A stretch of 64,000 nucleotides of DNA from Aureimonas sp. SA4125 (GTDB lineage Bacteria; Pseudomonadota; Alphaproteobacteria; Rhizobiales; Rhizobiaceae), in NCBI RefSeq assembly GCF_019973775.1, contig NZ_AP025032.1, positions 2,418,001-2,482,000 of the forward strand, written 5' to 3'. Of this stretch, positions 11,066 to 21,489 are shown piece after piece. A program made the position numbers and the translations under genes. Below the pieces are notes generated by a model. That model saw only the letters and a list, made by a program, of their open reading frames with translations, was not told the origin of the DNA and ran no database searches. Within the stretch, counting starts at the first letter, position 1. Each line of letters opens with the position of its first letter.

Positions 11066-11938
11066 TTACAGGCGGAATATCGCCTGGGCCGGGTGATCAA
11101 GCCCGTTCGACACCATGCCGACGATCCAAGCGGCAGAAAGCGCCACGATCAAGGCATCGATCCGGTCCATCAGCCCGCCGTGGCCCGGAATGATCCTCCC
11201 GGAATCCTTGACGCCGAAATGCCGCTTGATCCAGGACTCGAACAGATCTCCCGCCTGTCCGAGGATCGACAGGCAAGCCGTCAGGAAAAGCATCCAGACG
11301 TGCAGCTCGCCGGTGACGGCGACGGCGAAGAGGGTTCCGAGGAAGACGCCGGCGACCAGTCCGCCGAGGCATCCGGAAATGGTCTTCTTCGGCGAGACGG
11401 AGGGCATGATCTTCGGGCCGCCCAGCGCCCTCCCCGTGAAGTATGCAAAGATGTCGCTCGACCACACGACGGTGATGACGAGCCCCAGGACGGCAAGACC
11501 CGCCGCATCGTCGGCCCGCAACATGCCCGGCGCAAATCCGGCGAGGCTGGCATAGGCAAGGCCACCGAGGACCCAGTCGGCGCGATGCTCGCGGCGGTCG
11601 ACGAAAGCGATGAAGGCACCGGCGACAACGACGATCGCGAGGGCCGCGGCATTGGCGCCGAGAAGGAAGGCGAACAGGCCGAAGAGCAGCGACCGGCGCG
11701 CCAGCTTGAAGAGCGGGCCGGCGCGGCGCGCGCGCGTCATCTTCGACCACTCCTCGAAGACCACGATGGCCGCCGCGCAGCACAGGAGACGGAAAAGAAC
11801 GCCGCCGATCATGGCGATCGCGAGCACGACGCAACCCAGCACCACGGCCGACATCAGACGGACACGCAGGTCGGTCCAGGATTGCGAGCGAGGCGACGGA
11901 ACGCTCTGGATGCTCATCGGGGGAGAATCCGGCGTCAC
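11066..11938 (-). CDS. cdsA: Phosphatidate cytidylyltransferase
   Basis: About 290 residues with multiple hydrophobic helices and the C-terminal CDP-diacylglycerol synthase signature (SVSPKKTISGCLGGL ... GQAGDLFESWIKRHFGVKDSGRIIPGHGGLMDRID). It makes CDP-diacylglycerol from phosphatidate and CTP in the inner membrane. The GTG at 11938 lies 1 bp after the uppS stop; the ATG at 11917 is an alternative that would remove 7 residues. Neither has a strong Shine-Dalgarno, so the start is tentative. Confidence 0.93.
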   Translation of the reverse strand: MTPDSPPMSIQSVPSPRSQSWTDLRVRLMSAVVLGCVVLAIAMIGGVLFRLLCCAAAIVVFEEWSKMTRARRAGPLFKLARRSLLFGLFAFLLGANAAALAIVVVAGAFIAFVDRREHRADWVLGGLAYASLAGFAPGMLRADDAAGLAVLGLVITVVWSSDIFAYFTGRALGGPKIMPSVSPKKTISGCLGGLVAGVFLGTLFAVAVTGELHVWMLFLTACLSILGQAGDLFESWIKRHFGVKDSGRIIPGHGGLMDRIDALIVALSAAWIVGMVSNGLDHPAQAIFRL

Positions 11939-11939
11939 C

Positions 11940-12656
11940 TCAGGACGCTATGTCGCGCGAGACATCGCCGAACCGGCGTTCCCGTCCGGCGAAATCCTCC
12001 AGTGCTTCCTCGAAGGCCTTCCGGTCGAAGTCCGGCCAGAGGCAGGGCATGAAGACGAATTCGGAATAGGCGGCCTGCCAGAGCAGAAAGTTCGACAGGC
12101 GAAGTTCTCCGCTGGTGCGGATGATGAGGTCGGGATCGGGAATTCCGGCCGTGTCCATGTGACCGTCGAGAAACTCGGCGGTCACCGCGTCGGCGGAGAC
12201 CTCGCCGGACGCGAGCTTGACCGCGATCCGCTTGACGGCGCGCGTCACTTCCTCGCGTGCGCCGTAGTTGAAGGCGATCACCAGCGTCGTGGTGTCGTTG
12301 TCGCGGGTGAGATTCTCCGCCTCTTCGAGAAGCGCGCGGATGTCGGGGCTGAGGTTGTCCCGCCCGCCAATCACCCGCACGCGCACGCCCTCCTTGTGGA
12401 GATCGGCGAGATCACGTCGGATGAAGAGCTTCAGAAGCCCCATCAGCTCGTCCACCTCCTGCGCCGGCCGTCGCCAGTTCTCGGATGAAAAGGCAAACAG
12501 CGTCAGGTAGCGGATGCCCAGCGCGCCTGCAGTGCGGACGGCTTCCCGGACTGCCTCGACGCCACGGCGATGGCCGACGGTGCGCGGCAGACCGCGCGCC
12601 TTCGCCCAGCGGCCGTTGCCGTCCATGATGATCGCGACGTGTTGGGGAAGGCGCAC
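11940..12656 (-). CDS. uppS: Undecaprenyl (polyprenyl) diphosphate synthase
   Basis: 238 residues. The cis-prenyltransferase signature is at the N-terminus ([20 protein letters not shown], catalytic Asp12), followed by [14 protein letters not shown] and the C-terminal [19 protein letters not shown] ... FMPCLWPDF. It makes the C55 lipid carrier for peptidoglycan and O-antigen. The start is a GTG with GAGG 8 bases upstream; no ATG exists upstream that keeps homology. One base separates its stop from the cdsA start. Confidence 0.95.
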   Translation of the reverse strand: MRLPQHVAIIMDGNGRWAKARGLPRTVGHRRGVEAVREAVRTAGALGIRYLTLFAFSSENWRRPAQEVDELMGLLKLFIRRDLADLHKEGVRVRVIGGRDNLSPDIRALLEEAENLTRDNDTTTLVIAFNYGAREEVTRAVKRIAVKLASGEVSADAVTAEFLDGHMDTAGIPDPDLIIRTSGELRLSNFLLWQAAYSEFVFMPCLWPDFDRKAFEEALEDFAGRERRFGDVSRDIAS

Positions 12657-12715
12657 GGGCGTGCCTCGTTCTCTGGCAGACCGTCGGCGGATCCGGCGGC
12701 ATCGGTAGCTGCAGT

Positions 12716-13273
12716 CTAGACCTGCATGATTTCGGCTTCCTTAGCCGACAGGGAGCGGTCGATCTCGGAAATGGTCTCGTCCGTCATCTTCTGGACGCGG
12801 TCGGACATCTGCCGGCTGTCATCCTGACCGATATCGCCGTCCTTCTCCATCCTTTTCAGCGTCTCCATGCCGTCGCGGCGCACATGGCGCGCCGCAATGC
12901 GGGCATTCTCGCCATAGGTATGGGCGACCTTGACCAGTTCCTTGCGACGCTGCTCGTTGAGCTCGGGCAAGGGAATCCGGAGTGTGGCCCCGTCGGTGAT
13001 GGGGTTGAGACCGAGATGGCTGTCGCGAATGGCGCGCTCGACCTTGCCGACCATGCTCTTGTCCCAGACGGAGACCGACAGCATGCGCGGCTCGGGCACG
13101 GAAACGTTCGCCAGCTGGTTCAAAGGGGTCTGCGTGCCGTAGGCGTCGACCGTGATCGGGTCGAGAAGGCTTGCCGAAGCGCGGCCTGTCCGAAGACCCG
13201 ACAGATCGTGCTGGAGGGCGTTGATCGCGCCATCCATGCGACGTTTCAGTTCGGTGAAGTCAAAATCCGCCAT
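12716..13273 (-). CDS. frr: Ribosome recycling factor
   Basis: 185 residues, the exact family length. It starts [33 protein letters not shown] and has the conserved [31 protein letters not shown] helix. It splits post-termination ribosomes together with EF-G. It lies between pyrH and uppS, the standard order. Confidence 0.98.
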   Translation of the reverse strand: MADFDFTELKRRMDGAINALQHDLSGLRTGRASASLLDPITVDAYGTQTPLNQLANVSVPEPRMLSVSVWDKSMVGKVERAIRDSHLGLNPITDGATLRIPLPELNEQRRKELVKVAHTYGENARIAARHVRRDGMETLKRMEKDGDIGQDDSRQMSDRVQKMTDETISEIDRSLSAKEAEIMQV

Positions 13274-13300
13274 GCTGCTTCCTTCGTTTCTCTTCGCGTC

Positions 13301-14020
13301 TCAGTCCGTCACGATCGTGGCGCGGCCGGCACCCGAAAGAATACGGGCGAACTCGCCCTGTTCGTGAATGGAAAAGACGACAATCGGAATGTGATTCTCG
13401 CGCGCGAGCGCCACGGCCGCAACGTCCATGACCGCGAGGCCCCGCTGGAGCACCTCGCCGTGGGTCAGCTGCTCGAAGCGCTCGGCGGTCGGATCGGTCT
13501 TGGGATCGGCCGTATAGATGCCGTCGACCTGGGTGCCCTTGAACAGCGCTTCGGCACCCATCTCGGCGGCACGCAGGGCCGCGGCCGAATCGGTGGTGAA
13601 GAAGGGGTTGCCGGTGCCGCCGGCGAAGATCACCACCCTGCCCGCGTCCGCATGCGCGAGCGCGCCGCGCTGAGAAAAGCTCTCACAGATCTCAGGCATG
13701 GCGATGGCCGACAAAACGATCGATTCGACGCCGATCTTCAGGAGCGACGTACGCAGGGCCAGCGCGTTGATGACGGTCGCCAGCATGCCCATGTGGTCGC
13801 CGGTCACGCGGTCGCCGCCCTTGGACGCCACTGCGACGCCCCGGAAGATGTTGCCGCCGCCGATGACGACGGAAATGTCGGCGCCCATCTGCCTGGCTTC
13901 GAGGATATCTCCCGCAATGCGGTCGACCACGGTGACGTCGATGCCGAAACCCTGGCTGCCCATGAGGGCCTCGCCCGAGACTTTCAGGAGCACGCGTTTG
14001 AAACGGATGGCTGGCATCAT
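13301..14020 (-). CDS. pyrH: UMP kinase
   Basis: 239 residues from the ATG at 14020 (MMPAIRFKRVLLKVSGEALMG). Amino-acid-kinase fold with ISVVIGGGNIFRG, NALALRTSL, VIFAGGTGNPFFTTDSAAALRA and KGTQVDGIYTADPKTDP. It phosphorylates UMP to UDP in the cytosol. The upstream in-frame start at 14077 runs through the hairpin before tsf and has no homology. An AGGGA motif is found upstream of the chosen codon. Confidence 0.97.
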   Translation of the reverse strand: MMPAIRFKRVLLKVSGEALMGSQGFGIDVTVVDRIAGDILEARQMGADISVVIGGGNIFRGVAVASKGGDRVTGDHMGMLATVINALALRTSLLKIGVESIVLSAIAMPEICESFSQRGALAHADAGRVVIFAGGTGNPFFTTDSAAALRAAEMGAEALFKGTQVDGIYTADPKTDPTAERFEQLTHGEVLQRGLAVMDVAAVALARENHIPIVVFSIHEQGEFARILSGAGRATIVTD

Positions 14021-14056
14021 CAAATGTCGTTCCCTGGCATTTCGGCCTGCGATACA

Positions 14057-14087
14057 ATAAGGGCGTCCGCTTGTCACGCGGACGCCC
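14057..14087 (-). terminator. Terminator-like hairpin after tsf
   Basis: A perfect 10-bp inverted repeat (GGGCGTCCGC with GCGGACGCCC, 7-base loop) lies 28 bp downstream of the tsf stop. On the minus strand it is followed by TTATTGT, a weak U-tract. It may end or attenuate the rpsB-tsf message before pyrH. Confidence 0.6.
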
Positions 14088-14115
14088 CTCCCGGACCGCT
14101 TTGTCTTTCGGTGTG

Positions 14116-15042
14116 TTACTTCTTGCCGGCGTAGGCCGCAACTTCGGCAGCGAAATCGGAGGTCTCGCGCTCGACGCCCTCGCCGAGGGCGAAGCGCACG
14201 AAGCCGGTGATCGTCGCCGGAGCGCCGAAATCCTTCTCGGCTTCCTTCAGCGCCTTCTCGACCGTGAGGTCGGGATTGATGACGAAGGCCTGGCTGAGAA
14301 GGACGACTTCCTCGTAGAACTTGCGCATCCGGCCCTCGACCATCTTCTCGATGATGGCTTCGGGCTTGCCCGACTCGCGGGCCTGCTCGACGAAGATCGC
14401 CTTTTCGCGATCGGCCGTCGCCTGGTCGACTTCGGCGGCGGTCAGAGCCAGCGGGTTGGTCGCGGCGACATGCATGGCGACCTGGCGGCCGAAGGCGAGA
14501 AGCGCGGCCTTGTCGCCGGTCGATTCAAGCGCGACGAGCACGCCCATCTTGCCGAGACCTTCGGAGATCTGGTTGTGGATGTAGGTTGCAACCACACCCT
14601 CGCCGACCGTCAGCTTGGCGGTGCGGCGCAGGGCCATGTTCTCGCCGATCGTGCCGACAGCCTCGGTGATCGTCTCGGCGACGGTCTTCGAGGAGCCGGG
14701 ATAGGTCGCCCCGGCGACCGCTTCGAGCGAGCCGTCCGTCGGCAGGCCGACAGTGGCCACATTGCGCACGATCGCCTGGAAGGCGTCGTTGCGGGCGACG
14801 AAATCGGTCTCGGAATTGACCTCGACGACGATTGCCTCGTTGCCGTTCGACGCGGCGCCGATCAGGCCTTCCGCGGCGGTCCGGCCGGACTTCTTGTCGG
14901 CCTTGGAAATGCCCTTGGCACGCAGCCAGTCGATCGCGGCTTCCATGTCACCGGCATTCTCGGAAAGGGCGGTCTTGCAGTCCATCATGCCTGCGCCGGA
15001 TTTTTCGCGCAGCTCTTTCACCATCGCGGCGGTAACGGTCAT
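14116..15042 (-). CDS. tsf: Elongation factor Ts
   Basis: 308 residues. The N-terminal UBA-like domain ([26 protein letters not shown]) and the EF-Tu-contacting motif [14 protein letters not shown] are present, with the paired core subdomains following. It recycles EF-Tu-GDP to EF-Tu-GTP. It lies downstream of rpsB with a 121-bp spacer that contains hairpins and upstream of pyrH behind a terminator-like hairpin, so its level is probably set with rpsB. Confidence 0.97.
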   Translation of the reverse strand: MTVTAAMVKELREKSGAGMMDCKTALSENAGDMEAAIDWLRAKGISKADKKSGRTAAEGLIGAASNGNEAIVVEVNSETDFVARNDAFQAIVRNVATVGLPTDGSLEAVAGATYPGSSKTVAETITEAVGTIGENMALRRTAKLTVGEGVVATYIHNQISEGLGKMGVLVALESTGDKAALLAFGRQVAMHVAATNPLALTAAEVDQATADREKAIFVEQARESGKPEAIIEKMVEGRMRKFYEEVVLLSQAFVINPDLTVEKALKEAEKDFGAPATITGFVRFALGEGVERETSDFAAEVAAYAGKK

Positions 15043-15108
15043 CGGTCAGCCTCTTGGAAATGAAACATGCGCACCCCTGTCGCCAGACGAGAGGTGCGCC
15101 GTAATTGT

Positions 15109-15128
15109 GACGGCGCGATTACGCCGTC
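15109..15128 (-). promoter_or_regulatory. Hairpin in the rpsB-tsf spacer
   Basis: GACGGCG and CGCCGTC form a 7-bp stem with a 6-base loop inside the 121-bp gap between rpsB and tsf. No T-run follows on the minus strand, so an RNA-processing or attenuation site is more likely than a full terminator. Function is inferred only from position. Confidence 0.3.
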
Positions 15129-15163
15129 CGGTCAGCGGGAGCCGCCGGAGGCGGCTGCAGCCG

Positions 15164-16003
15164 TCAAGCGGCCGGCTGGACTTCCGGCTCGGCAGCGGCC
15201 GTCGCTTCGGCAGCGACATCGGTCTCGGGCGCCGACTGGTCGGGCATGGAGACTTCGCCGATTTCTTCGGCCGGAGCGTCCGCCATCGCGCCGATGTCGA
15301 CGCCCATGGCGCCCGCCTGGCGGCCGATGCCGTCGAGGCAGGCCTTGGCGATCAGGTCGCAGTAGAGCGTGATCGCGCGGGCCGCATCGTCATTGCCGGG
15401 GATCGGGAAGTCGATCGGGTTCGGGTTGCAGTTCGAATCGATCACGGCGACCACCGGGATGTGGAGGCGCTTGGCTTCCTCGATCGCGATGGCTTCCTTG
15501 TTGGTGTCGATGATGAAGATCATGTCCGGCACGCCGCCCATGTCCTTGATGCCACCCAGCGCCCGATCGAGCTTGTCGCGCTCGCGCTGAAGCGTCAGAC
15601 GCTCCTTCTTGGTGAAGCCGTGGGCTTCGCCCGACAGCATCTCGTCGAGCTTGCGCAGGCGCTGGATCGAGTTCGAGATCGTCTTCCAGTTGGTCAGCAT
15701 GCCGCCGAGCCAGCGGGCATTGACGTAATACTGGGCCGAACGCTGCGCGGCATCGGCGATGATGTCCGAGGCCTGGCGCTTGGTGCCGACGAAGAGGACG
15801 CGGCCGCCGCGGGCGACGGTGTCCGAGACCGCCTTCAGCGCGGTGTGCAGCAGCGGCACCGTCTGGGCGAGATCGAGAATGTGGATGTTGTTGCGCGAGC
15901 CGAAGATGAACGGCGCCATCTTCGGATTCCAGCGATGGGTCTGGTGGCCGAAATGGACGCCTGCTTCGAGCAGCTGACGCATGGAATAATCTGGCAATGC
16001 CAT
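15164..16003 (-). CDS. rpsB: 30S ribosomal protein S2
   Basis: 279 residues from the ATG at 16003 ([29 protein letters not shown]), preceded by AAGGGA. Conserved S2 segments include [41 protein letters not shown] and the C-terminal [19 protein letters not shown] tail of about 45 acidic and Ala-rich residues extends beyond the E. coli protein, which is common in alphaproteobacteria. An upstream in-frame start at 16063 would read through the leader hairpin and is rejected. Confidence 0.97.
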   Translation of the reverse strand: MALPDYSMRQLLEAGVHFGHQTHRWNPKMAPFIFGSRNNIHILDLAQTVPLLHTALKAVSDTVARGGRVLFVGTKRQASDIIADAAQRSAQYYVNARWLGGMLTNWKTISNSIQRLRKLDEMLSGEAHGFTKKERLTLQRERDKLDRALGGIKDMGGVPDMIFIIDTNKEAIAIEEAKRLHIPVVAVIDSNCNPNPIDFPIPGNDDAARAITLYCDLIAKACLDGIGRQAGAMGVDIGAMADAPAEEIGEVSMPDQSAPETDVAAEATAAAEPEVQPAA

Positions 16004-16044
16004 GGTATTTTCCCTTTTACCGGTTGAGCCTCCACGGAAAAGAA

Positions 16045-16060
16045 GCAGCCGGATGGCTGC
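16045..16060 (-). promoter_or_regulatory. Leader hairpin upstream of rpsB
   Basis: On the minus strand GCAGCC-ATCC-GGCTGC is followed by TTCTTTT, about 42 bases before the rpsB start. It resembles a small attenuator or the S2-binding autoregulatory leader known upstream of rpsB in alphaproteobacteria. Position and T-rich tail are seen; the regulatory role is inferred. Confidence 0.4.
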
Positions 16061-16257
16061 CACCGGTGGGACCGGACAGGCGAGGAAAGTCGACCGTCAG
16101 TCCCGAATTCCGTGTGTGGAATGACCGCGCCCATACACCTTCATGCGCCTTCGGGCAAGGTCAAAGTGCTTCGGCGACCCGGAGCGCGCCTGCAGCAGGA
16201 GCGTCACAAAAGGCGTTTGGAGGGACGGCCGTCGCCGGACTTTGCCGACTTTTGCCT

Positions 16258-17208
16258 CTATTCGCAGCGTGTCGCGTCGAAGAGGTCGAGCTGGCTCAAC
16301 GAGCCGGTGAAGACATAGGTGCCGAAATCGAGGCGCAGATCGTCGGAGACGCCGTTCTCGTAGAGGACGTAGCTCGTCTGGAAGATCGGCATGCCGTCCG
16401 GATCGCTGTCGCTGTTGTAATAGGATTCGGCGATCTTCCAGGATTTCAGCCCGGACAGACGTTGACGGATGTCGGACGCGGGAGCCCGCGTCTCGGCCAT
16501 TGCAGCCGGGTCCTTGTCGGGAGCAGTTTCCCCCGCTCCCTGCGGCGCCCGCTTGGGCGACGCGTCGGCGGCTGATCCAGGCGAGGCACCGCCCGGAACC
16601 GTGGTGCTGGGCGCCGTCTCTGCGGGTGTTCCGGCCTCGGCACCCGGTGCTGCCGGCACATGTGGTGTGATGATCGACGTACTGGTCAGGAGCTTTTCGG
16701 AATCGTCGTCGCCGTCGAACAGTTTCGTCTCGACGATCCGCTCGCCGGCCTCGGCCTTCGCGATGAGTTCGGCGGTATGCTGCATCGGAAAGGCCGAGCG
16801 CGGCAGGTCGAAGCTTCGCGCAACCGGCGCCTGCATCGAGACCCTCGTGGCATCCCCGTCATGACGCGCCTCGCCCCGAATCTCCTTTTCCGGCGATCCG
16901 TCGACGAAGGTCTTGGTCGAGAATTCAAACTCGGTGCCGGCACGGTTCTCGGTCGAGTTCGTCTGCTGATCCGTCAGGGTGATCTCTTCCTCCTGCTGGA
17001 AACGGGCGACGAAGCGGTAGTCCAGATCGTAGACGCCGCACTTGTCCGTTTTCAGCACCATGGCAATTCTGCCTTCGGCCGAGACGATCCCGCTTGATTC
17101 GGAAGCCAGGCTGAGATTGTAGACGGCCTGATGCGGCGCCAGCGGCATGGCAGCATGGGCTGCCGATGCCGAAAGCGTTGCCATGACGATCAAACTGCGG
17201 GACATCAT
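16258..17208 (-). CDS. eipB: Cell-envelope integrity protein, EipB/DUF1849 family
   Basis: 316 residues with a cleavable signal peptide (about 1-20, ending AAHAA). The mature part starts MPLAPHQAVYNLSLASES and has the DUF1849 beta-spiral features KCGVYDLDYRF and EFSTKTFVDG. The two cysteines that form a disulfide in Brucella EipB are present (Cys57 and Cys315). Residues about 183-240 form a Pro/Ala/Thr-rich insert not needed for the fold. EipB is a periplasmic protein that maintains the envelope. Monocistronic between rpsB and ridA; the alternate start is the next codon. Confidence 0.85.
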   Translation of the reverse strand: MMSRSLIVMATLSASAAHAAMPLAPHQAVYNLSLASESSGIVSAEGRIAMVLKTDKCGVYDLDYRFVARFQQEEEITLTDQQTNSTENRAGTEFEFSTKTFVDGSPEKEIRGEARHDGDATRVSMQAPVARSFDLPRSAFPMQHTAELIAKAEAGERIVETKLFDGDDDSEKLLTSTSIITPHVPAAPGAEAGTPAETAPSTTVPGGASPGSAADASPKRAPQGAGETAPDKDPAAMAETRAPASDIRQRLSGLKSWKIAESYYNSDSDPDGMPIFQTSYVLYENGVSDDLRLDFGTYVFTGSLSQLDLFDATRCE

Positions 17209-17305
17209 GCGGGAGCTCTCTCGAAACGGTTCGCAGGCCAGGACAACACTCCTTGCGATCCCGGTTCTTTCGCATTGTCACATTCCAGCGAACAAAGGAC
17301 AATTC

Positions 17306-17773
17306 ATGACTGACGCCATCGATACCCGTCTCTCCAACGCCGGCGTGGTGTTGCCCGTCGCAGCCGCCCCCGCAGCGAACTACGTGCCTTATGTCGTCTT
17401 CGGCTCGTTGCTGCAGACCTCCGGCCAGCTGCCGATCGATGGCGGCAAGGTCGCGGTGACGGGCAAACTCGGCGTCGACGTGACGCTCGACGACGGCCAG
17501 GCGGCGGCACGTTACTGCGCGATCAATATCCTGGCGCAGGCAAAGGCCGCCCTCGGCGGCGACCTCACCCGCATCGTCCGGCTCCTGAAACTCACCGTCT
17601 TCGTCGCCTCTAGCCCCGACTTCACCGAGCAGCACAAGGTCGCCAACGGGGCGTCCGACTTCCTCGTCGCCATCCTCGGCGACGCCGGAAAGCACTCCCG
17701 CTCGGCCGTCGGCGTCACGGCCCTGCCGATGGATGCCGCGGTCGAGATCGAAGCGCTGTTCGAGATCCGGTGA
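17306..17773 (+). CDS. ridA: RidA-family enamine/imine deaminase
   Basis: 155 residues from the ATG at 17306, which has AAGGA 6-7 bases upstream. It belongs to the longer RidA-like group (YjgF/YER057c/UK114): VVFGSLLQTSGQLPIDGGKVAVTGKLG, ARYCAINILAQAKAALGGDLTRIVRLLKLTVFVASSPDF and HSRSAVGVTALPMDAAVEIEALFEI. Members hydrolyse reactive 2-aminoacrylate-type intermediates released by PLP enzymes. The conserved Arg of the active site is replaced by the HSRSAVG region typical of this subgroup, so substrate range is uncertain. Its TGA overlaps the next ATG. Confidence 0.85.
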   Translation: MTDAIDTRLSNAGVVLPVAAAPAANYVPYVVFGSLLQTSGQLPIDGGKVAVTGKLGVDVTLDDGQAAARYCAINILAQAKAALGGDLTRIVRLLKLTVFVASSPDFTEQHKVANGASDFLVAILGDAGKHSRSAVGVTALPMDAAVEIEALFEIR

Positions 17774-18504
17774 TGTCCATGGCCGTCGAAACGTCCCTCG
17801 ACTGGCTCACCCGCCAGCCGATCGCCCACCGCGGGCTGCACGACGGCAATGTCGCCGTCATCGAGAACACCCTCGCGGCGGCAGCCGCCGCCATCGCCGG
17901 CGGCTATGCCATCGAGTGCGATGTCAGCCTGACCCGTGACGGCGTGCCGGTCGTCTTCCATGATCCGACCCTGGAACGACTGACCGCGGCATCGGGCCGG
18001 GTCGCCGACTGGTCGGCCGAGGAACTCTCCTATCTCAGGCTTGGCGACACCGACCAGAAGATTCCGACCGTCGCCGAGTTTCTCGCCTTCGTCGACGGGA
18101 AAGTTCCCGTGGTGATGGAGATGAAGGGCACAAGCCCCGAGGATGACTCAGCCTTCTTCGCCGGTCTCTGGCCGGTGATCGCGGGGTATAGTGGGCCGCT
18201 GGCGCTGATGTCCTTCGACGCCTGGCTGATCGACCAGGCGCTTGCCGGCTGCGACCTTCCCGTCGGTCTGACCGCCGAGGGCCTGCGGCCGGAACTGCTG
18301 GCGGCGCACAGGGCTCTGGTCGAGCGCGGCTGCAGCTTCGTCTCCTACAGCGTCCACCATCTCCCCAACACCTTCGTCGACTGGTTGCGCACGGAGCGGC
18401 GTGCACCCGTGATCACCTGGACGGTTCGCATGCCCGAGGAGGTCGCCCTGACGCGGGCCTATGCCGACCAGATGACCTTCGAGGGCTTTGTGCCGCAGGC
18501 GTGA
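17773..18504 (+). CDS. Glycerophosphodiester phosphodiesterase family protein
   Basis: 243 residues from the ATG at 17773, which shares one base with the ridA stop (TGATG); GTG 17770 and ATG 17779 are other possible starts. The TIM-barrel GDPD motifs are HRG (IAHRGLHDG), ENT, ECDVSLTRDGVPVVFHD with the metal-binding Glu and Asp, and VMEMKG. No signal peptide, so it acts in the cytosol, hydrolysing deacylated phospholipids to glycerol-3-phosphate and an alcohol. Translational coupling with ridA is likely. Confidence 0.88.
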   Translation: MSMAVETSLDWLTRQPIAHRGLHDGNVAVIENTLAAAAAAIAGGYAIECDVSLTRDGVPVVFHDPTLERLTAASGRVADWSAEELSYLRLGDTDQKIPTVAEFLAFVDGKVPVVMEMKGTSPEDDSAFFAGLWPVIAGYSGPLALMSFDAWLIDQALAGCDLPVGLTAEGLRPELLAAHRALVERGCSFVSYSVHHLPNTFVDWLRTERRAPVITWTVRMPEEVALTRAYADQMTFEGFVPQA

Positions 18505-18541
18505 TGCTTGCAATGCACAAAGGGGGCGATAGCTTTCCGGC

Positions 18542-19780
<1,239 letters not shown>

Positions 19781-19838
19781 CGGACAAACCGTTCCGTCAG
19801 AGACCGGCGACCGGACACGTGCTGGAGGGAGACGCCCG

Positions 19839-20264
19839 ATGACGGAAACCTACGATCCGACGAACATCTTTGCCCGAATCCTGCGGGGGGAGATCCCGCG
19901 CCACGAAATTTTCGAGGACGAAGTCGCCCTCGCCTTCATGGATGTCATGCCCCAGTCGAAGGGCCATTGCCTGGTCATCCCGAAGGCGCCGTCACGCAAC
20001 CTGCTCGACGCGTCCGACGACACCCTTGCGCAACTGATGCCCCGCGTTGCCCGCCTCGCCCGTGCCGCGCGCAAGGCCTTCGATGCCGATGGTATTCTCG
20101 TCAGCCAGTTCAACGAGGCGCCGGCGGGGCAGACGGTCTTCCACCTGCATGTCCACGTGATTCCCCGCTATGCGGGAGTGGTCCTTGTCCCGCATTCCGG
20201 CGGTATGGCCGATCCCGGCATGCTGGCGGAACAGGCGGCCCTCATCCGCGCCGCCCTCGACTGA
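19839..20264 (+). CDS. HIT-family nucleotide hydrolase
   Basis: 141 residues from an ATG preceded by GGAGGGA. Typical HIT/HINT order: IFARILRGEIPRHEIFEDEVALAFMDVMPQSKGHCLVIPK followed by the histidine triad HLHVHVIPR (His102, His104, His106; the loop histidine is the nucleophile). Members hydrolyse adenosine phosphoramidates or dinucleoside polyphosphates. The GNAT-HIT pair is a common alphaproteobacterial arrangement. Confidence 0.92.
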   Translation: MTETYDPTNIFARILRGEIPRHEIFEDEVALAFMDVMPQSKGHCLVIPKAPSRNLLDASDDTLAQLMPRVARLARAARKAFDADGILVSQFNEAPAGQTVFHLHVHVIPRYAGVVLVPHSGGMADPGMLAEQAALIRAALD

Positions 20265-20300
20265 CGGAGACGCGTCGCGCGGCGGCCTGAAAGCCAGGTG

Positions 20301-20660
20301 TCAGCCCATGGCCAAGGGCACCCCGACCAGGATGGCCTCCGCCACCAGAATGCCGATGACGACGCGCCGTCCCGCCGCGAGGTAGGCGGCAAATCCGGCG
20401 GCCAGGGCGCCGATCCGCACGGCATCCGGAATCTCCGCCAGCGATCCAGAAGGGTAGAGCACCAACCGGCCGATGACGGCGGCGACCATGCCGGTGGCGA
20501 CCGTCCGCGTCAGCGCGACATAGGGCGACGCGTCGTCGAGACGGCTTGCCGACAGGACGCCGAGATAGCGCCACATGTCCGTCGGCAGCCAGCCGGCGAG
20601 GAGGATGAAGACATACGGCCACCAGGTCGCCGTGAGGGAGTGGAACGACAGGTCGCTCAT
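20301..20660 (-). CDS. azlD: AzlD-family branched-chain amino acid export subunit
   Basis: 119 residues with about four hydrophobic segments. The sequence LAGWLPTDMWRYLGVLSASRLDDASPYVALTRTVATGMVAAVIGRLVLYP is typical of AzlD (PF05437). It forms a two-component exporter with AzlC in the inner membrane. The start codon overlaps the azlC stop as ATGA, so the two are cotranslated. Confidence 0.88.
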   Translation of the reverse strand: MSDLSFHSLTATWWPYVFILLAGWLPTDMWRYLGVLSASRLDDASPYVALTRTVATGMVAAVIGRLVLYPSGSLAEIPDAVRIGALAAGFAAYLAAGRRVVIGILVAEAILVGVPLAMG

Positions 20661-21397
20661 GCCGAGCGCCTCGCTTCGATCGTTCGCCCGATGACGAAGG
20701 CGAGCGCACCGCCGCCGATTCCCGCGATCAGGAGATCGAACTCCGGCGACAGCCAGTGTGCCGGCGGCACGCAGAGGATGCCGAGAAAGAGTGCCAGGCG
20801 CCCGGACAGATCGCGCGCGGAGCCGAACAGCGAGGTCAGGAAATAGACCGGCGTCAGGAAGGCCAGCGCGCCGGTCGCAAGCGCCGGCAATTGCCCCATC
20901 AGGTTGAAGACGAGAGCCACGACGATCGTGTTGACCGCCGTTAGGAGGATGGCGAACGAGCCGAAGAACAGCGCCCGCCGTTCCCGCGGCACCTGGTCCA
21001 CCCGCTCCATCGCAAACACCCAGCCGGTGATCGCGACGAAATGCGACAGGAACAGCAGCGTGATCGTCCGCGTCTTCGGCGTCCGTATTTCGGCGAGCAG
21101 GGCCACCACCATCGGCATCAGGCGAACCGACGACAGGCCGACGGCGAGCGCCGCTGCGGGCAGCGATATGCCGGCCGTTATCGCGCCGACGAGAATGATC
21201 TTGGCCGGGAGCGCCCAGACGACGAAGGTCATGAACGACGCCTGCAGCCAGTCGATGCCGGCATCGCGCGCCAGCGCCGCAAAGCCGATGAAAGAGACGG
21301 TGAGAATGAGGGCCGGCGGGCTGAAGATCCCCAGCATGCCCTTGGCGACCCAGTGATAAGCCGAGGGCTCCGCTTTGCTGTCCTCGCTGGCGCTCAT
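20657..21397 (-). CDS. azlC: AzlC-family branched-chain amino acid exporter
   Basis: 246 residues with about seven hydrophobic stretches. Family features are GMLGIFSPPALILTVSFIGFAALARDAGIDWLQASFMTFVVWALPAKIILV and SSVRLMPMVVALLAEIRTPKTR. AzlC (PF03591) works with AzlD to export branched-chain or related amino acids. It is separated from clpA by an intrinsic terminator, so azlCD has its own transcription. Confidence 0.9.
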   Translation of the reverse strand: MSASEDSKAEPSAYHWVAKGMLGIFSPPALILTVSFIGFAALARDAGIDWLQASFMTFVVWALPAKIILVGAITAGISLPAAALAVGLSSVRLMPMVVALLAEIRTPKTRTITLLFLSHFVAITGWVFAMERVDQVPRERRALFFGSFAILLTAVNTIVVALVFNLMGQLPALATGALAFLTPVYFLTSLFGSARDLSGRLALFLGILCVPPAHWLSPEFDLLIAGIGGGALAFVIGRTIEARRSA

Positions 21398-21439
21398 GTC
21401 TAATGTCCCATTCCCGGGTACCGCGTCGTGTCGGCGCGC

Positions 21440-21470
21440 AAAAAAGGGCCGCCCTCGCGGGCGACCCTTT
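21440..21470 (-). terminator. Intrinsic terminator of clpA
   Basis: On the minus strand a 12-bp stem (AAAGGGTCGCCC with GGGCGGCCCTTT, one T-G wobble, GCGA loop) runs straight into TTTTTT. It lies about 20 bp past the clpA stop. Confidence 0.88.
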
Positions 21471-21489
21471 GCCGTTTTCGAGCCGAGGC

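Noticed and set aside
9947..12052. 701-codon plus-strand frame across rseP and cdsA
   Set aside because: Spans two recognised minus-strand genes and has no domain signature.
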